Positions 36,204 to 45,744 of a stretch of DNA of 64,000 nucleotides are shown here, piece after piece. This stretch comes from DATATB01 sp036268995. Its GTDB lineage: Bacteria; Planctomycetota; Planctomycetia; Pirellulales; PNKZ01. How positions within the stretch are numbered: position 1 is the first letter of the stretch; each line of letters opens with the position of its first letter. The position numbers were made by a program, and so were the translations under genes. Location: the NCBI GenBank assembly GCA_036268995.1, contig DATATB010000074.1, forward strand, positions 1 to 64,000, in the 5' to 3' direction. The notes beneath the pieces were generated by a model. That model was not told the origin of the DNA. It did not search any database and worked only from the letters and a program-made list of their open reading frames with translations.

Positions 36204-39200
36204 ATGCTGGCCGGAATTCCGAAGGGCGCGCTGGGGAGGATCCTGATTGCCTGGCTGGCACTCGCGGCGCTGCCGGCCGGCAGCCGAGCCGACACACCCG
36301 GCATCACGCCAATTCTTGCATTGGATGCGGCTGGGCATACCGGTTGGATCACCCAGTTGCTGCTGCTGCCCAGCTACGAACCCAGGCTCATCTCCACCGG
36401 GCACGACAAGGCAGTCCGCTTCTGGGATCTCGCGTCCGGCGAGCCTTTGAAAACGTGGCGGCCCGCCGTTGATCGGGGCGAAGTCGGTGCCATCTACGCC
36501 GCGGCCCTCTCGCCCGACGGACATTTGCTGGCCATTGCCGGCCGCACGGCGCAGGTGCCCGCTGGCGAGCAAGTGATCCTGATCGTGGATCCCGACAGCG
36601 ACGCCGTGGTGCGAAGTTTGCGCGCCATCAGCGGACCCATTCGCGGCCTGGCTTTCTCGCCCGACGGGCATTGGCTGGCCGCGTGTAGCGATGACGCGGT
36701 GATCCGGCTGTGGGATCCTCACACCGGCAGGCTCACGCGCGAATTGCGCGGGCACACCGACCGCGTCTACGCTTTGGCCTTTAGTCCCGATGGCCGGCGG
36801 CTGGCGAGCGGTTCTTGGGATGCCACGAGCCGGCTGTGGTCCATTCCCGACGGCGCATCGCTGGCTGTGATGGGCGGGCAGGTCAAAAATGTGATGCGCG
36901 TGGCTTGGAGCCCCGACGGCCGCACCATTGCCACGGGCGGTGCGGGCCCGGCAGTTTTTCTCTATGAGCCCGACGGCCGGTTTCGTTATGCCTGGAACAA
37001 CTTCGGCACGGGCGTGTCCGGCGATAGCAAGACGTCGATCAGCTTGCTTGAATTCTCGCCCGATTCGCGAACGCTACTAGCCGGCTGGGCCTCGCGCACT
37101 CACCCAACAAAAGCGGCCGTCGTGCTGGACATGACCGACGGACACGTTCACTACCAGCTTCCCAAGCTCCCGGCTTCGCCGATGTGCGGGCTGTTCTTGC
37201 CGGGCGGGAGCCAATATGCGGTCGGCTATTCGTCGGGCGACATCTTGTTCTATTCGTCCAGCGACGGCCACGTAGTCCGCACTTTGCGCCCGCGGGCCCG
37301 CTCCCACGTTGCCGTGGGCTGGAGTCCCGATGGGCGGGCCATTGCCTGGGGCGATTCCAACAATCGTGGATCGGGCATCAAAGGTACTCATCCACTCGCG
37401 CATGCCTTCTGTCTGGAAACGCTCGACATGGCCCCGCCGCCCGATGCCAATTATCAACGTAGCATCGGCAATTGGGGTGAGTGGTCGATTCAGCGCGTCA
37501 AGAATTCCGTCGTACGGGTCGATCGCGGCAACATGCCGGTTTCTCGGTTTAAAATCCCCGAACCCGACGACCGCGTGCGCTGCCGCAGCTTGCTTTCGCA
37601 GGACCGGGCAGTCGTCGGTTCGCAGCATGGCGTGTACGTGTTTCAAGCGTCGACCGGCCGGCCGATTTACCAATTGCCCGGCCATACGGACACCGTCTGG
37701 TGCGTGACCCCTTCCCCCAACGGCCGCTATCTACTGACCGGCAGCAGCGACATGACGCTGGAGATTTGGAATCTGGATCGCTACGAGCTGGTGGTGTCGT
37801 TGTTTGTGGCCGGCGATGAATGGATCGCTTGGACTCCGCAAGGTTATTACGCGGCCTCGATCGGCGGCGAAGGCTTGATGGGCTGGCATGTGAATCGCGG
37901 GCCTGACGCATTGGCCGATTTTTTTCCTGCCTCGCAATTTCGCGGTCGCTTCTATCGCCCCGACGTGATTCGCCGCGTCTTGGAAACCGGTGACCCTTGG
38001 TCGGCCGTTGACGCCGCCAATCGCGATCGGCAGCAGGCAACGAGCCGGCTGACCATCGCGGCCGCCATTCCGCCTGAAGTCCAGGCGCGGCTGCTTGACT
38101 CGGGCGAGCAGCGGCCCGCGGGCACGACTTCCTTGTCGGCCACGGCCCGCCGCCGCGGCGACGAGCCGATCTTGGGGCTGCAATTGATTGTCGACGGCCG
38201 CCCGCAGGATTTTCGCCCGGCCCCGCTGGCAGAGCACGCGGCCGGTCAGCCTGTGCCGCTGCCGGATAAGTTCGAAGCAACTTGGAACATCAAGCTGCCG
38301 CCGGGCGAGCATTCGCTGGTGGTCGAAGCGCAAACCGCTGCCAGTTCTCAATTGAGCAAACCGATCGCGGTACACGTCCCCGGCCTGGCGACGAAGCCCG
38401 ATCTCTATGTGCTGTCGATTGCGGCGGCCGACGGCGCGCAGCCGCCTCTGGCGCCCTTTGCCGAAGCCGACGCCGTGAGCCTCGCGCAGCGCTTGGCCCA
38501 GGATTCCGGCAAGTCGTACGCTCGCGTGACGACGCGCATGCTCACCGGCGGCCAGGTGACTGCCGCCAATCTTGCTCGCGAACTCGAGTGGCTTCGCAAT
38601 ACGGCCCGGGCGGAAGATACGGTGGTCGTATTTTTCGCCGGGCGCGCCGCGGTTGACGATCGGGCTCAGGTGCAGTTCCTTGGTGCCCCCAGCCCCTCGA
38701 CGCCGCTGGGCGAACAGGTGCTCTCGGGCGATGCACTCAAAGCCTCGCTCGCGCGGACACGGGGCCACGTGTACTTTTGGACCGACGCCCGCTGGGCTGG
38801 CCAACTCAAAGTAGCGTCTCGGCAAGTCGCACGCGTCCACGACTATTGCTGCGGCGACCTCAGCGTGAGCCGACAAATCGGCGCCGCAGCACCATCGCGC
38901 CACGCGATGGTCGACTTGTTGCGCGAACTCGCCAGGCCGGGCGTGGGAGTTGCCGGGCTGGCAGCCGCCAGCGGCCGCAAATCGGCCCAGGACGACACAG
39001 GCCAGCGGCACGGACTACTGACCTTATCGCTCGTCGATGGTCTCGCCGGACGCGCCGACGCGGACGGCGACGGCCGCATCACTTGGGCCGAGCTCGAGCA
39101 GTTTCTCACGCGAGACATCGATACACGTTCGGCTGGTCAGCAGCGTCCCGTCATTGCCACGCCCGACCTGCTGCCTTCCGATGCGCTCGTGCGCCCGTGA
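36204..39200 (+). CDS. Secreted WD40 protein with inactive caspase-like C-terminal domain
   Basis: A signal peptide (IAWLALAALPAGSRA) leads into at least six WD40 units (e.g. LISTGHDKAVRFWDLASG and LAACSDDAVIRLWDPHTG). The last 270 residues follow the metacaspase/peptidase C14 plan: a strand PDLYVLSIAAADG, the His-loop position FFAGRAAVDD where active enzymes read F.GHG, the Cys-loop position YFWTDARWAGQ where they read DACHSG, and an EF-like DADGDGRITWAELEQFL. Both catalytic residues are absent, so it is probably a pseudoprotease used for binding. It is 998 residues, monocistronic and likely periplasmic. Confidence 0.75.
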   Translation: MLAGIPKGALGRILIAWLALAALPAGSRADTPGITPILALDAAGHTGWITQLLLLPSYEPRLISTGHDKAVRFWDLASGEPLKTWRPAVDRGEVGAIYAAALSPDGHLLAIAGRTAQVPAGEQVILIVDPDSDAVVRSLRAISGPIRGLAFSPDGHWLAACSDDAVIRLWDPHTGRLTRELRGHTDRVYALAFSPDGRRLASGSWDATSRLWSIPDGASLAVMGGQVKNVMRVAWSPDGRTIATGGAGPAVFLYEPDGRFRYAWNNFGTGVSGDSKTSISLLEFSPDSRTLLAGWASRTHPTKAAVVLDMTDGHVHYQLPKLPASPMCGLFLPGGSQYAVGYSSGDILFYSSSDGHVVRTLRPRARSHVAVGWSPDGRAIAWGDSNNRGSGIKGTHPLAHAFCLETLDMAPPPDANYQRSIGNWGEWSIQRVKNSVVRVDRGNMPVSRFKIPEPDDRVRCRSLLSQDRAVVGSQHGVYVFQASTGRPIYQLPGHTDTVWCVTPSPNGRYLLTGSSDMTLEIWNLDRYELVVSLFVAGDEWIAWTPQGYYAASIGGEGLMGWHVNRGPDALADFFPASQFRGRFYRPDVIRRVLETGDPWSAVDAANRDRQQATSRLTIAAAIPPEVQARLLDSGEQRPAGTTSLSATARRRGDEPILGLQLIVDGRPQDFRPAPLAEHAAGQPVPLPDKFEATWNIKLPPGEHSLVVEAQTAASSQLSKPIAVHVPGLATKPDLYVLSIAAADGAQPPLAPFAEADAVSLAQRLAQDSGKSYARVTTRMLTGGQVTAANLARELEWLRNTARAEDTVVVFFAGRAAVDDRAQVQFLGAPSPSTPLGEQVLSGDALKASLARTRGHVYFWTDARWAGQLKVASRQVARVHDYCCGDLSVSRQIGAAAPSRHAMVDLLRELARPGVGVAGLAAASGRKSAQDDTGQRHGLLTLSLVDGLAGRADADGDGRITWAELEQFLTRDIDTRSAGQQRPVIATPDLLPSDALVRP

Positions 39201-39230
39201 ACTGCCATGGCTCGCGTAGGCTGCTGCTTG

Positions 39231-40202
39231 CTACGGCAAATGGGCAGCGAGGAGCACGGCCGGGCCCTGTGCAGGCGATACGGTATATGTTGAAGTTGCC
39301 GGTAAGACGGCCGTGGTGCCTGGCGGCCAAACTTCGCAAAAGCCCTCGCCGGCCGCCTCGACGCTGCCGGACTGAACGGCCACGACGCGGCACATCTGAT
39401 CGCCGCCGGTCTTTTGCGGCTCTGCCAGCCGCCAGCGCTCCAGCACAAAGTGTTCGGTGGCCACGAGCCGCTCGACTTGCGGCCGACTGGTGGACTGCGG
39501 CGCGATCGGCCTCAGCGGGCCGAGACCATAGTCAATCGCATCCAGCCCTTGCTCGAGCTGTAGCGTACGCGGCCGGCCTTGGGCATCGCGCCGATTCCAA
39601 TCGAACAGCCGATAGGTGCAATCGCTGGGCTGTTGCAATTCGGCCACGGCCACTCCCGCCCCCAACGCGTGGACGCTGCCGGCCGGCAGCCAGAAGCAGT
39701 CGCCGGCTTGAGGGTACCAGGCATGCAGACATTCCGGGCAGCGCCCCTCGGCCAGCGAACGCTCGAGCGCCTGACGATCGACACCGACTTTGAGGCCGGC
39801 ATACAGCAGGCTGCCCGGCTCGGCGGCCAGCACGACCCAGGTTTCGCTCTTACCACACTGGGTCGGTTCGAGCCGGGCCGCGCGCGCGTCGTCGGGATGC
39901 ACCTGCACGCTGAGCGAATGCCGCGCGTCGAGAAATTTTAACAACAGCGGAAAGCGAGCCTGCGGCCAATGCCGGCCCAGCAGATCCTCCCCGCGCTCGC
40001 GCACCAGATCGCTCAGCAGGCTGCCGGCCAGCGGTCCGGCGGCCACGCGGCTTTGATGCACGCCGTGGTCGGCCACTTCCCAGCTCTCGGCATAATCGTC
40101 GCCGGGCGGCAGATGCTTGCCCAACAAGCTCTCCAGCCGCCGCCCGCCCCAGGGCAAGCGCCGAAAGAAGGGCTCGAATCGCAAGGGATAAAGCGGCGTC
40201 AT
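39231..40202 (-). CDS. manA: Mannose-6-phosphate isomerase, class I, short type
   Basis: The cupin enzyme interconverts mannose-6-phosphate and fructose-6-phosphate. Segments FPLLLKFLDARHSLSVQVHPDD (with the metal-binding QVHP) and FWLPAGSVHALGAGVAVAELQQ (SVHA-type His) and the GKSETWVVL block match the class I short enzymes. The start is ATG 40202 (MTPLYPLRFEPFFRRLPWGGR), the usual family beginning; 15 codons upstream are possible but atypical. It supplies mannose or fructose phosphates for sugar metabolism. It lies convergent to the WD40 gene with 30 bases between stops. Confidence 0.9.
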   Translation of the reverse strand: MTPLYPLRFEPFFRRLPWGGRRLESLLGKHLPPGDDYAESWEVADHGVHQSRVAAGPLAGSLLSDLVRERGEDLLGRHWPQARFPLLLKFLDARHSLSVQVHPDDARAARLEPTQCGKSETWVVLAAEPGSLLYAGLKVGVDRQALERSLAEGRCPECLHAWYPQAGDCFWLPAGSVHALGAGVAVAELQQPSDCTYRLFDWNRRDAQGRPRTLQLEQGLDAIDYGLGPLRPIAPQSTSRPQVERLVATEHFVLERWRLAEPQKTGGDQMCRVVAVQSGSVEAAGEGFCEVWPPGTTAVLPATSTYTVSPAQGPAVLLAAHLP

Positions 40203-40418
40203 ACCTGAAACACCCGCGGCGGCAGTGGGAGGCTTCCCCTCCATCATCCTTGGCCCGGCGTGCTTTGCAACCGTTGGATTTTGTCGATCGCACGGGTTGA
40301 AAGGGCCGTCGGTTGTCGCTGCGGGGGGCCGCGGTTATGATCGGCTACAGCGTGCGATTGTCCGCCCTCTTACCGATCCGCGTCCTCATTTCAGCCGCTC
40401 GCCCCACGCCCATCCGCC

Positions 40419-41456
40419 GTGAAACAAGACGAAGACCTATTCTCCGACACCACGATGACCTTCGGGGAACACCTCGATGAGTTGCGGACGGCACTGTTCA
40501 AGGCCGTCGCCGGTCTGGCCGTCGGCATGCTGCTGGGCCTGCTGGTAGGCAAGCAAATGGTGGCCGTGATCGAGGCTCCGCTCACCAAAGCGCTCGGCAC
40601 CTATTACCAAAGCGACGCCACCGAAAAGTACGAAGACCTGAAAGCCGAGGTCGAGCGTCACGGACATTCGCTCCCCTACACGTACGATCAGGTCGATAAC
40701 CTGGTCAACAAGCAGCGCATGCTGTACGAAGTCCGCCTGGTCGATCCCGCGCAGATGGCCCACCTGGCAAAGACCTCGCCGGCGAAGGGCCCCCCCGAGT
40801 CGTCGCCAGAGAGCTCGTCTGCCGACGCGGCCGTTTCTCTGGTGCCGATCATGCTGTGGCACTCGCTGGATGACGACGAGCGTACGCATCCGAAGGCGTT
40901 TGCCATGGGCGAACCCTTTTCGATGTGGATGAAGGCTTCGCTCGTCGTCGGCGTGATCATCTCCAGCCCCTGGGTGTTTTATCACATCTGGTCGTTTGTG
41001 GCGGCCGGACTGTATCCGCACGAAAAACGCTATGTGCATATTTTCCTCCCCTTCAGCTTGGGCTTGTTTCTGCTGGGGGCGGCCACGGCCTATCTGTTCG
41101 TGTTTCAGCCGGTGCTGGACTTTTTGCTCAGTTTCAATCGCTGGCTCAATCTCGGTCCCGAGCCGCGCATCAGCGAATGGTTGAGCTTCGTGCTGCTGCT
41201 GCCGCTGGGCTTCGGCGTGAGCTTTCAATTGCCGCTGGTGATGCTGTTTCTGGAGCGGATTGGCATCTTCAGCATCAAGACGTATTTGCAGAAATGGCGA
41301 TTGTCGGTCCTTGTGATCTTCATCCTCTCGGCCGTGCTCACTCCGGCCGATCCCTACAGCCTGCTGCTCATGGCCCTGCCGCTCAGCTTCCTCTACTTCG
41401 GCGGCATCCTCCTCTGCCGCCTGATGCCGCGCACCAAAAGCGAATTCGACGTTTGA
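40419..41456 (+). CDS. tatC: Sec-independent translocase TatC
   Basis: TatC is the twin-arginine signal receptor. It begins with the conserved MTFGEHLDELRTALFKAVAG and shows the six-helix layout, with SSPWVFYHIWSFVAAGLYPHEKR, the FQLPLVMLFLERIG helix and LSAVLTPADPYSLLLMALPL. Between helix 1 and helix 2 there is an extra hydrophilic loop of about 90 residues (from YYQSDATEKYEDLKAEVERHG), which makes the protein 345 instead of about 250 residues. This loop is seen in planctomycete TatC. No tatA is adjacent. Confidence 0.93.
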   Translation: MKQDEDLFSDTTMTFGEHLDELRTALFKAVAGLAVGMLLGLLVGKQMVAVIEAPLTKALGTYYQSDATEKYEDLKAEVERHGHSLPYTYDQVDNLVNKQRMLYEVRLVDPAQMAHLAKTSPAKGPPESSPESSSADAAVSLVPIMLWHSLDDDERTHPKAFAMGEPFSMWMKASLVVGVIISSPWVFYHIWSFVAAGLYPHEKRYVHIFLPFSLGLFLLGAATAYLFVFQPVLDFLLSFNRWLNLGPEPRISEWLSFVLLLPLGFGVSFQLPLVMLFLERIGIFSIKTYLQKWRLSVLVIFILSAVLTPADPYSLLLMALPLSFLYFGGILLCRLMPRTKSEFDV

Positions 41457-41519
41457 CGCGCTGGCAGCGCCCACACGCGCGAACGGGCGAGCCGGGAGCG
41501 TCAGCGACCGGAGTCCGCA

Positions 41520-41542
41520 ACCACCGGTCGCGGCTTTATGCG
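41520..41542. repeat. GCATAAAGCCGCGACC family repeat
   Basis: Read on the minus strand this is CGCATAAAGCCGCGACCGGT, a second copy of the element at 18093-18117 and 44421-44450. It lies between the convergent tatC and polX genes and overlaps the last bases of the polX gene. Confidence 0.55.
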
Positions 41543-43263
41543 TGTTCGCGCCCGATGAGTTTTTGAAGTATCGTCCACGGGCGCGTATTCGCCACGTCGG
41601 CTACGGTCAGCCCGGCGCGTCGCGCTTGCAGGATGCCGTAGCGCAGCTTGTCCAGATCGCCCGTGCTGTGGGCGTCGGTCGAAATCACGATCGGAATGCC
41701 GTGCGCCTTGGCCGCCGCACAGTGGATGTCGTCTAAATCCAGCCGGGCCGGGTTGGCGTTGAGTTCGAGCAGCTTGCCGTAGTCACTGGCCGCGCGGAAT
41801 ACCTGGTCGAGATCGACTTCGTAGCTTTTGCGCCGATTGATGATCCGGCCCGTCGGATGGGCGATGGCCGAGACGTGGGGATTGCGGATCGCATCGACGA
41901 TCCGCTTCGTGATCTGCTCGCCCGGCTGCTTCTGCCCATAGTGAACGCTGGCCACGACCCAATCGGCCTGGGCCAGCACGTCGTCGTCCAGATCGAGGCC
42001 GCCTTTTTCCAGAATATCGACCTCGATGCCTTTGAGCACCTGGATGCCCGGATGGCGGCGGTTGAGCGCATCGATCGTTTTCCACTGCTCCAGCGCCCGG
42101 GCGTTATCCAATCCATTGGCCATGCTCACCCGCTTCGAGTGATCGGTGATGGCGATGTAGCGCAGGCCGCGGTCGCGGGCGGCGGCGATCATTTCATCCA
42201 GCGTGGCCTTGCCGTCAGTGGCCGTGGTGTGCATGTGCAAGTCGCCGACGATGTCCTGCTCTTCGATCAGCTTGGGCAGCGGACCGGCCGCGGCCCATTG
42301 AAATTCGAACCGGCCTTCGCGGATTTCCGGCGGGAAGCAAGGCAGATCGAGCGTGGCATATACGTCCGCCTCCGTGCGGCCGGCGATGGACTCGTCGTCG
42401 CGATACACGCCGTATTCGTTGATCTTCAGCCCCTTGGCCTTGGCCATGCCGCGCAGCACGACGTTGTGCTGCTTGCTGCCGGTGAAATATTGCCAGGCGG
42501 CGCCGAAACTTTCCTCCGGCACGACGCGCAGGTCGAGTTGCAAGCCGGTCGCCAGCCGGACCGAAGTTTTCGTATTACCCCGGGCCAGCACTTCGGCCAC
42601 GCCGGCAAAATTCACCAGCCGCTCCATCGCCGGCGTGGGGTCGGCGGCGATAGCCAGCAGATCGATGTCGCCCACCGTCTCCTGCCCGCGGCGATAGCTG
42701 CCGGCCGCTTCGACGCGTGCAATGGCCGGCGAGCCGCGCAGGTATTCCAACAGCGTCTGCACATGAATGTCGGCTTCGGCCCAGTACATGCGATCCTGCG
42801 CCGCGGCGGCCATCGGCAGCCCGGCCAGGATGGTCTGCTCGGTTTTTTCGCCAAAGCCTTTCAGCCCGCGCAGGCGCTGGCCTTCGCACGCGGCCCGTAA
42901 ATCATCGAGCGTGCGGATGCCCAGCTCTTTGAGCAGCACGGCCGCCTTCTTGGCTCCCAGCCCCGGGACGCGAAGCATCTCCAGCGCCGTGCGCGGCACC
43001 TCGCACAGCAGCGTGCCGTGCATTTCCAGCGCGCCGGTTTCCAGCAACTCCGCGATCTTGCCGGCCAGATCCTTGCCGATGCCCGGGATGCCCGTCAGCG
43101 TGCGCTCAGGATCGGCCGCAATGCTAGCCAACGGCTCGGCCAGCTCGCGAATCGCCCGCGCCCCATTGCGATATGCGCGTACCCGGAACGGATTGGCATC
43201 GGTGAATTCCAGCAGATCGGCCACTTCGTCCAGCACGGCCGCGATCTCAGCATTGTTCAGCAT
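41536..43263 (-). CDS. polX: DNA polymerase/3'-5' exonuclease PolX
   Basis: This is a repair polymerase of family X with a PHP phosphoesterase domain. HhH motifs (LTGIPGIGKDLAGKIAELL, LRVPGLGAKKAAVLLKELGI) are followed by the nucleotidyltransferase motif GSYRRGQETVGDIDLLAI, with the catalytic Asp pair in GDIDLL. A C-terminal PHP domain has the metal-binding GDLHMHTTATDGK. The 575-residue length is typical. The start is ATG 43263 (MLNNAEIAAVLDEVADLLEF); the upstream frame encodes part of a repeat region. Its role is gap-filling in base excision repair. Confidence 0.93.
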   Translation of the reverse strand: MLNNAEIAAVLDEVADLLEFTDANPFRVRAYRNGARAIRELAEPLASIAADPERTLTGIPGIGKDLAGKIAELLETGALEMHGTLLCEVPRTALEMLRVPGLGAKKAAVLLKELGIRTLDDLRAACEGQRLRGLKGFGEKTEQTILAGLPMAAAAQDRMYWAEADIHVQTLLEYLRGSPAIARVEAAGSYRRGQETVGDIDLLAIAADPTPAMERLVNFAGVAEVLARGNTKTSVRLATGLQLDLRVVPEESFGAAWQYFTGSKQHNVVLRGMAKAKGLKINEYGVYRDDESIAGRTEADVYATLDLPCFPPEIREGRFEFQWAAAGPLPKLIEEQDIVGDLHMHTTATDGKATLDEMIAAARDRGLRYIAITDHSKRVSMANGLDNARALEQWKTIDALNRRHPGIQVLKGIEVDILEKGGLDLDDDVLAQADWVVASVHYGQKQPGEQITKRIVDAIRNPHVSAIAHPTGRIINRRKSYEVDLDQVFRAASDYGKLLELNANPARLDLDDIHCAAAKAHGIPIVISTDAHSTGDLDKLRYGILQARRAGLTVADVANTRPWTILQKLIGREHA

Positions 43264-43279
43264 GAAAACTCCAGGGGAA

Positions 43280-43384
43280 GTGAATAGTGGAAAGTGAAAA
43301 GTGAAAAATGAAAAATGTCGGACAAGGGTCGCTCGCCGAAGCACTCGTTCTTTTACTTTCCACTTTTCACTGTTCACTTTTCAC
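43280..43384. repeat. Imperfect inverted repeat between polX and GTPase genes
   Basis: The left arm (43280-43311, GTGAATAGTGGAAAGTGAAA...) and right arm (43351-43384, ending TTCACTTTTCAC) are near-complementary runs of GTGAAAA-type units. The arms are low in GC compared with the genome and could form a long hairpin about 10 bases before the GTPase stop codon. It lies in the gap between the GTPase and polX, both on the minus strand. Confidence 0.55.
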
Positions 43385-43387
43385 TTC

Positions 43388-44380
43388 TTACGTGTGCATC
43401 TCCACAATGTCGCGGTCGTGCATGACGTGGTCGCCTTTGACGGCGGTGCCGTCGTGGACGCCGGTGCCCCAGATGCGGGCGAACTTGAGTTGCTCGGCCA
43501 GCTCCTTGTGCACCAAGGCCGCCACGTCGGCCAACGTGCTGCCGCGCGGCACGGTAAACGGCCGCTCCATGTCCGGCTCTTTGGCCTTGGGCAGCTTGGT
43601 GTAGACGCGGATGATGTCCAGCGACTCGTAAATCGCCTGCTTGAGCGGCTCGAGTGCCGTAGCCTGCTCGGCCGACACGGCGAGTTCCGGCAGTTGCAGC
43701 GGCGACATCTCGTGCCACAACTCGACGCGCTCCTTGAAATCCGGCAAGTCGCTTTTGTTGAGTACCGAGATTGTTCGCGTGTACGACAAGCCAATGTCGT
43801 CTTCGTCCAGAGACGAGGCGGCGGCCAGTCGCGTCTTAGTCTGGTTCAATTTGTCGATGCAGGCCAGGCAATGTTCGATGCCATCGTCGCTGCCCAGGTC
43901 GACGACGAGCAAGGCCAGATCGGCGCCGCGGATCAGACCCTGCATGTAAGGTTCGAGAAAATCGCCCGTGATCGGCGGGGTGTCGATGAGCTGCACCATC
44001 ACGTCTTGCCAGGGCATCATGCCCGGCAGCGGGGTGCGGGTTGTGAAGGGATAGATGGCCACCTCGGGCGTGGCCCTGGTGAGCCGGGCCAGCAGTTGGC
44101 TTTTGCCGGCATTGGGCCCGCCCAGGATGACCACCGTGCCGGCTCCCTGCCGCGGGATGCGGACGGCGTGGCCTTTGTTGCCGGCCTTGCGCTCGGCCTC
44201 GGCGTCCTTTTTCGCCCGGCTGATCTTCTGCTTGAGTTCCGACTGAAGTTTTTCCGAAGCTTTGTGCTTCGGCATTTCGCGGAACATGACCTCGAGCCAC
44301 TTGAGCTCTTCTTCCTTGGTCGCGGCCCGGCGATACTGCTCCTCGGCGCGGTGATACTGCGGTGTAAGATTCGTGGCCAT
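43388..44380 (-). CDS. DRG/Obg-like GTPase with TGS domain
   Basis: The product has about 330 residues. N-terminal helices (EEQYRRAATKEEELKWLEVM) resemble the DRG helix-hairpin. The G domain has G1 LGGPNAGKSQLL, G2/PFTT in YPFTTRTPLPGMM, G3 QLIDTPP and G4 NKSD, and the TGS domain follows (VYTKLPKAKEPDMERPFTVPRGSTLADVAALVH). DTPP replaces the usual DTPG. Proteins of this kind bind ribosomes or tRNA. The start is ATG 44380 (MATNLTPQYHRAEEQYRR), which begins the helical region. Confidence 0.85.
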   Translation of the reverse strand: MATNLTPQYHRAEEQYRRAATKEEELKWLEVMFREMPKHKASEKLQSELKQKISRAKKDAEAERKAGNKGHAVRIPRQGAGTVVILGGPNAGKSQLLARLTRATPEVAIYPFTTRTPLPGMMPWQDVMVQLIDTPPITGDFLEPYMQGLIRGADLALLVVDLGSDDGIEHCLACIDKLNQTKTRLAAASSLDEDDIGLSYTRTISVLNKSDLPDFKERVELWHEMSPLQLPELAVSAEQATALEPLKQAIYESLDIIRVYTKLPKAKEPDMERPFTVPRGSTLADVAALVHKELAEQLKFARIWGTGVHDGTAVKGDHVMHDRDIVEMHT

Positions 44381-44420
44381 GCGGCCATTATAAAGCCGCG
44401 ATCGAGACTGGCGAACCCAA

Positions 44421-44450
44421 CGCATAAAGCCGCGACCGCTGGTCGCGAGC
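44421..44450. repeat. GCATAAAGCCGCGACC family repeat, composite with REP
   Basis: CGCATAAAGCCGCGACCGCT followed by GGTCGCGAGC is the best-conserved copy of this family. It directly adjoins a GTAG-type REP half-element at 44470-44493, so two repeat families are stacked in the 230-base gap between the GTPase and the Cys/Pro-rich gene. Confidence 0.55.
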
Positions 44451-44469
44451 GGACGGAATTCTCACGAGA

Positions 44470-44493
44470 CGGAATTCTCACGAATTCCGCTAC
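44470..44493. repeat. Single REP unit, GTAGCGGAA family
   Basis: On the minus strand this is GTAG followed by CGGAATTC-gtga-GAATTCCG, the same stem as the left unit at 14404-14469. A partial direct duplication (CGGAATTCTCACGAG, 44454-44468) lies beside it. The gap also adjoins the gene for a Cys-rich surface protein. Confidence 0.6.
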
Positions 44494-44610
44494 GACAAAA
44501 AAACAGCCGCGGAGCCATCCGAAGATGACCCCGCGGCCGGCGTGGGTCTCCGTGCAAGACGGAAAGTCGAAATCGCCGGCGGGCTTGGCGTTGGCCCCGC
44601 CGCGGCGTTG

Positions 44611-45744
44611 TTAGCGGTTCGAAGCCCGCCAGCCGTCTTCGTCGGCCAGCGGCATGATCGTGGTGGTCGGGCCGACGCCTGTGTCTGCGGCGGCCGGAGT
44701 CAGATCGGGTGCATTCCAAGCGACCGGCGTATACGGATAGCTCGGGATGCTGGTCGTGCGGTTTTCGGGATCCAGCAGCCGCAAATGGCTCGAAGAGTTC
44801 ACCTTCGAGCCCGGCGTCAGATTCGGATCCGGAATCGGCCGCATCGGCTGTTGCGTGCTGCCGGGTGCGGTGTTATTCGGGTTCGCGGGCGGCGTGCCGC
44901 CCTGGTTTGCCGGCGCCGACGTGTTCGGAGCAGCCCCGTAGCCGCTCGTGGCCGGATAGCCGGGATTGGCGTACTGCTGGGCCGGATAGTTCGACGTTGC
45001 GGCGGGTGCTGAACCCGGATTGCCGTACGTCGGTCCGGCGCTAGCCTGCGGCGCGAACGTGGAAGGCGTGCTGTAATTGGGTGCGCCGTACGTTGGCGCG
45101 CCATAGTTCGGCGCTCCGTAGGGCGGCGTGTAGGGTGCGGGAGTCGGCGGCAGTGCCGAAGCCGATCCGTACGTCGGCACGCGATAAGCCGGCGCTTGCA
45201 ACAGCGAGGGCGCGCCGGTCGCGGCGCCATAGGTTGCCGTGCCGCCCGGGCAAGTCGGGCAGGCAGCCGGAGCGGCGTAGGTGGCCGGTGCGACGGCTTG
45301 CGGGGCGTAGCTGGTCGGCACATAGGTCGTCGAAGGCACGTACGTGGTGGTGGCAGCCACGGGCGCCGGGCAAACCGTGCACGGCCGATTGCTGTACACC
45401 AGCCGATACGAGGTAAACGGCACCATCCGCGTTTGCTGCACGAAGCTCGTCACCGGCTTGTAGCTGGTGACGGGGCAGCCCGAGCAAGGATCAGAGCTGA
45501 CCACCGGCTGGTAGCTGGTGACCGGCACTGTGACCGACTGGCAGCGATAACTGGTCTGCGGCACGTAGCTCACCGTCTGCGCTTGAGCGCACGGGTTGCA
45601 GGCCACCGCGGCGGGCTGTTGGCACGAATTGCATTTCTTGCATTTGAACAAGTCGCACAGGCTAGCGTGACTCTCACCGGGCAGCGCCAAGAGCATCGCC
45701 AGGCCCGCCAGCGCGGCCAGCCATCGATGATTGCGGATGTTCAT
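44611..45744 (-). CDS. Secreted Cys/Pro/Thr/Tyr-rich surface protein
   Basis: The 377-residue protein has a signal peptide (LAALAGLAMLLALPGESHA). The mature N-terminal half has many Cys residues in CxxC pairs (CKKCNSCQQ, CNPC, CSGC, CTVC) alternating with repeats of the kind PVTSYQPV and MVPFTSYRLV. The C-terminal half is low-complexity Pro/Ala/Gly/Tyr (YGAPNYGAP-type). The pattern is typical of planctomycete proteinaceous cell-wall or matrix proteins, in which Cys-rich repeats may cross-link. No enzymatic domain is visible. The designation as a structural protein is inference. Confidence 0.7.
   Translation of the reverse strand: MNIRNHRWLAALAGLAMLLALPGESHASLCDLFKCKKCNSCQQPAAVACNPCAQAQTVSYVPQTSYRCQSVTVPVTSYQPVVSSDPCSGCPVTSYKPVTSFVQQTRMVPFTSYRLVYSNRPCTVCPAPVAATTTYVPSTTYVPTSYAPQAVAPATYAAPAACPTCPGGTATYGAATGAPSLLQAPAYRVPTYGSASALPPTPAPYTPPYGAPNYGAPTYGAPNYSTPSTFAPQASAGPTYGNPGSAPAATSNYPAQQYANPGYPATSGYGAAPNTSAPANQGGTPPANPNNTAPGSTQQPMRPIPDPNLTPGSKVNSSSHLRLLDPENRTTSIPSYPYTPVAWNAPDLTPAAADTGVGPTTTIMPLADEDGWRASNR

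Noticed and set aside
36204..39200. Active caspase/metacaspase
   Set aside because: The positions of the catalytic His and Cys are occupied by Arg and Ala (AGRA and TDARWAG), so a peptidase call is not supported.
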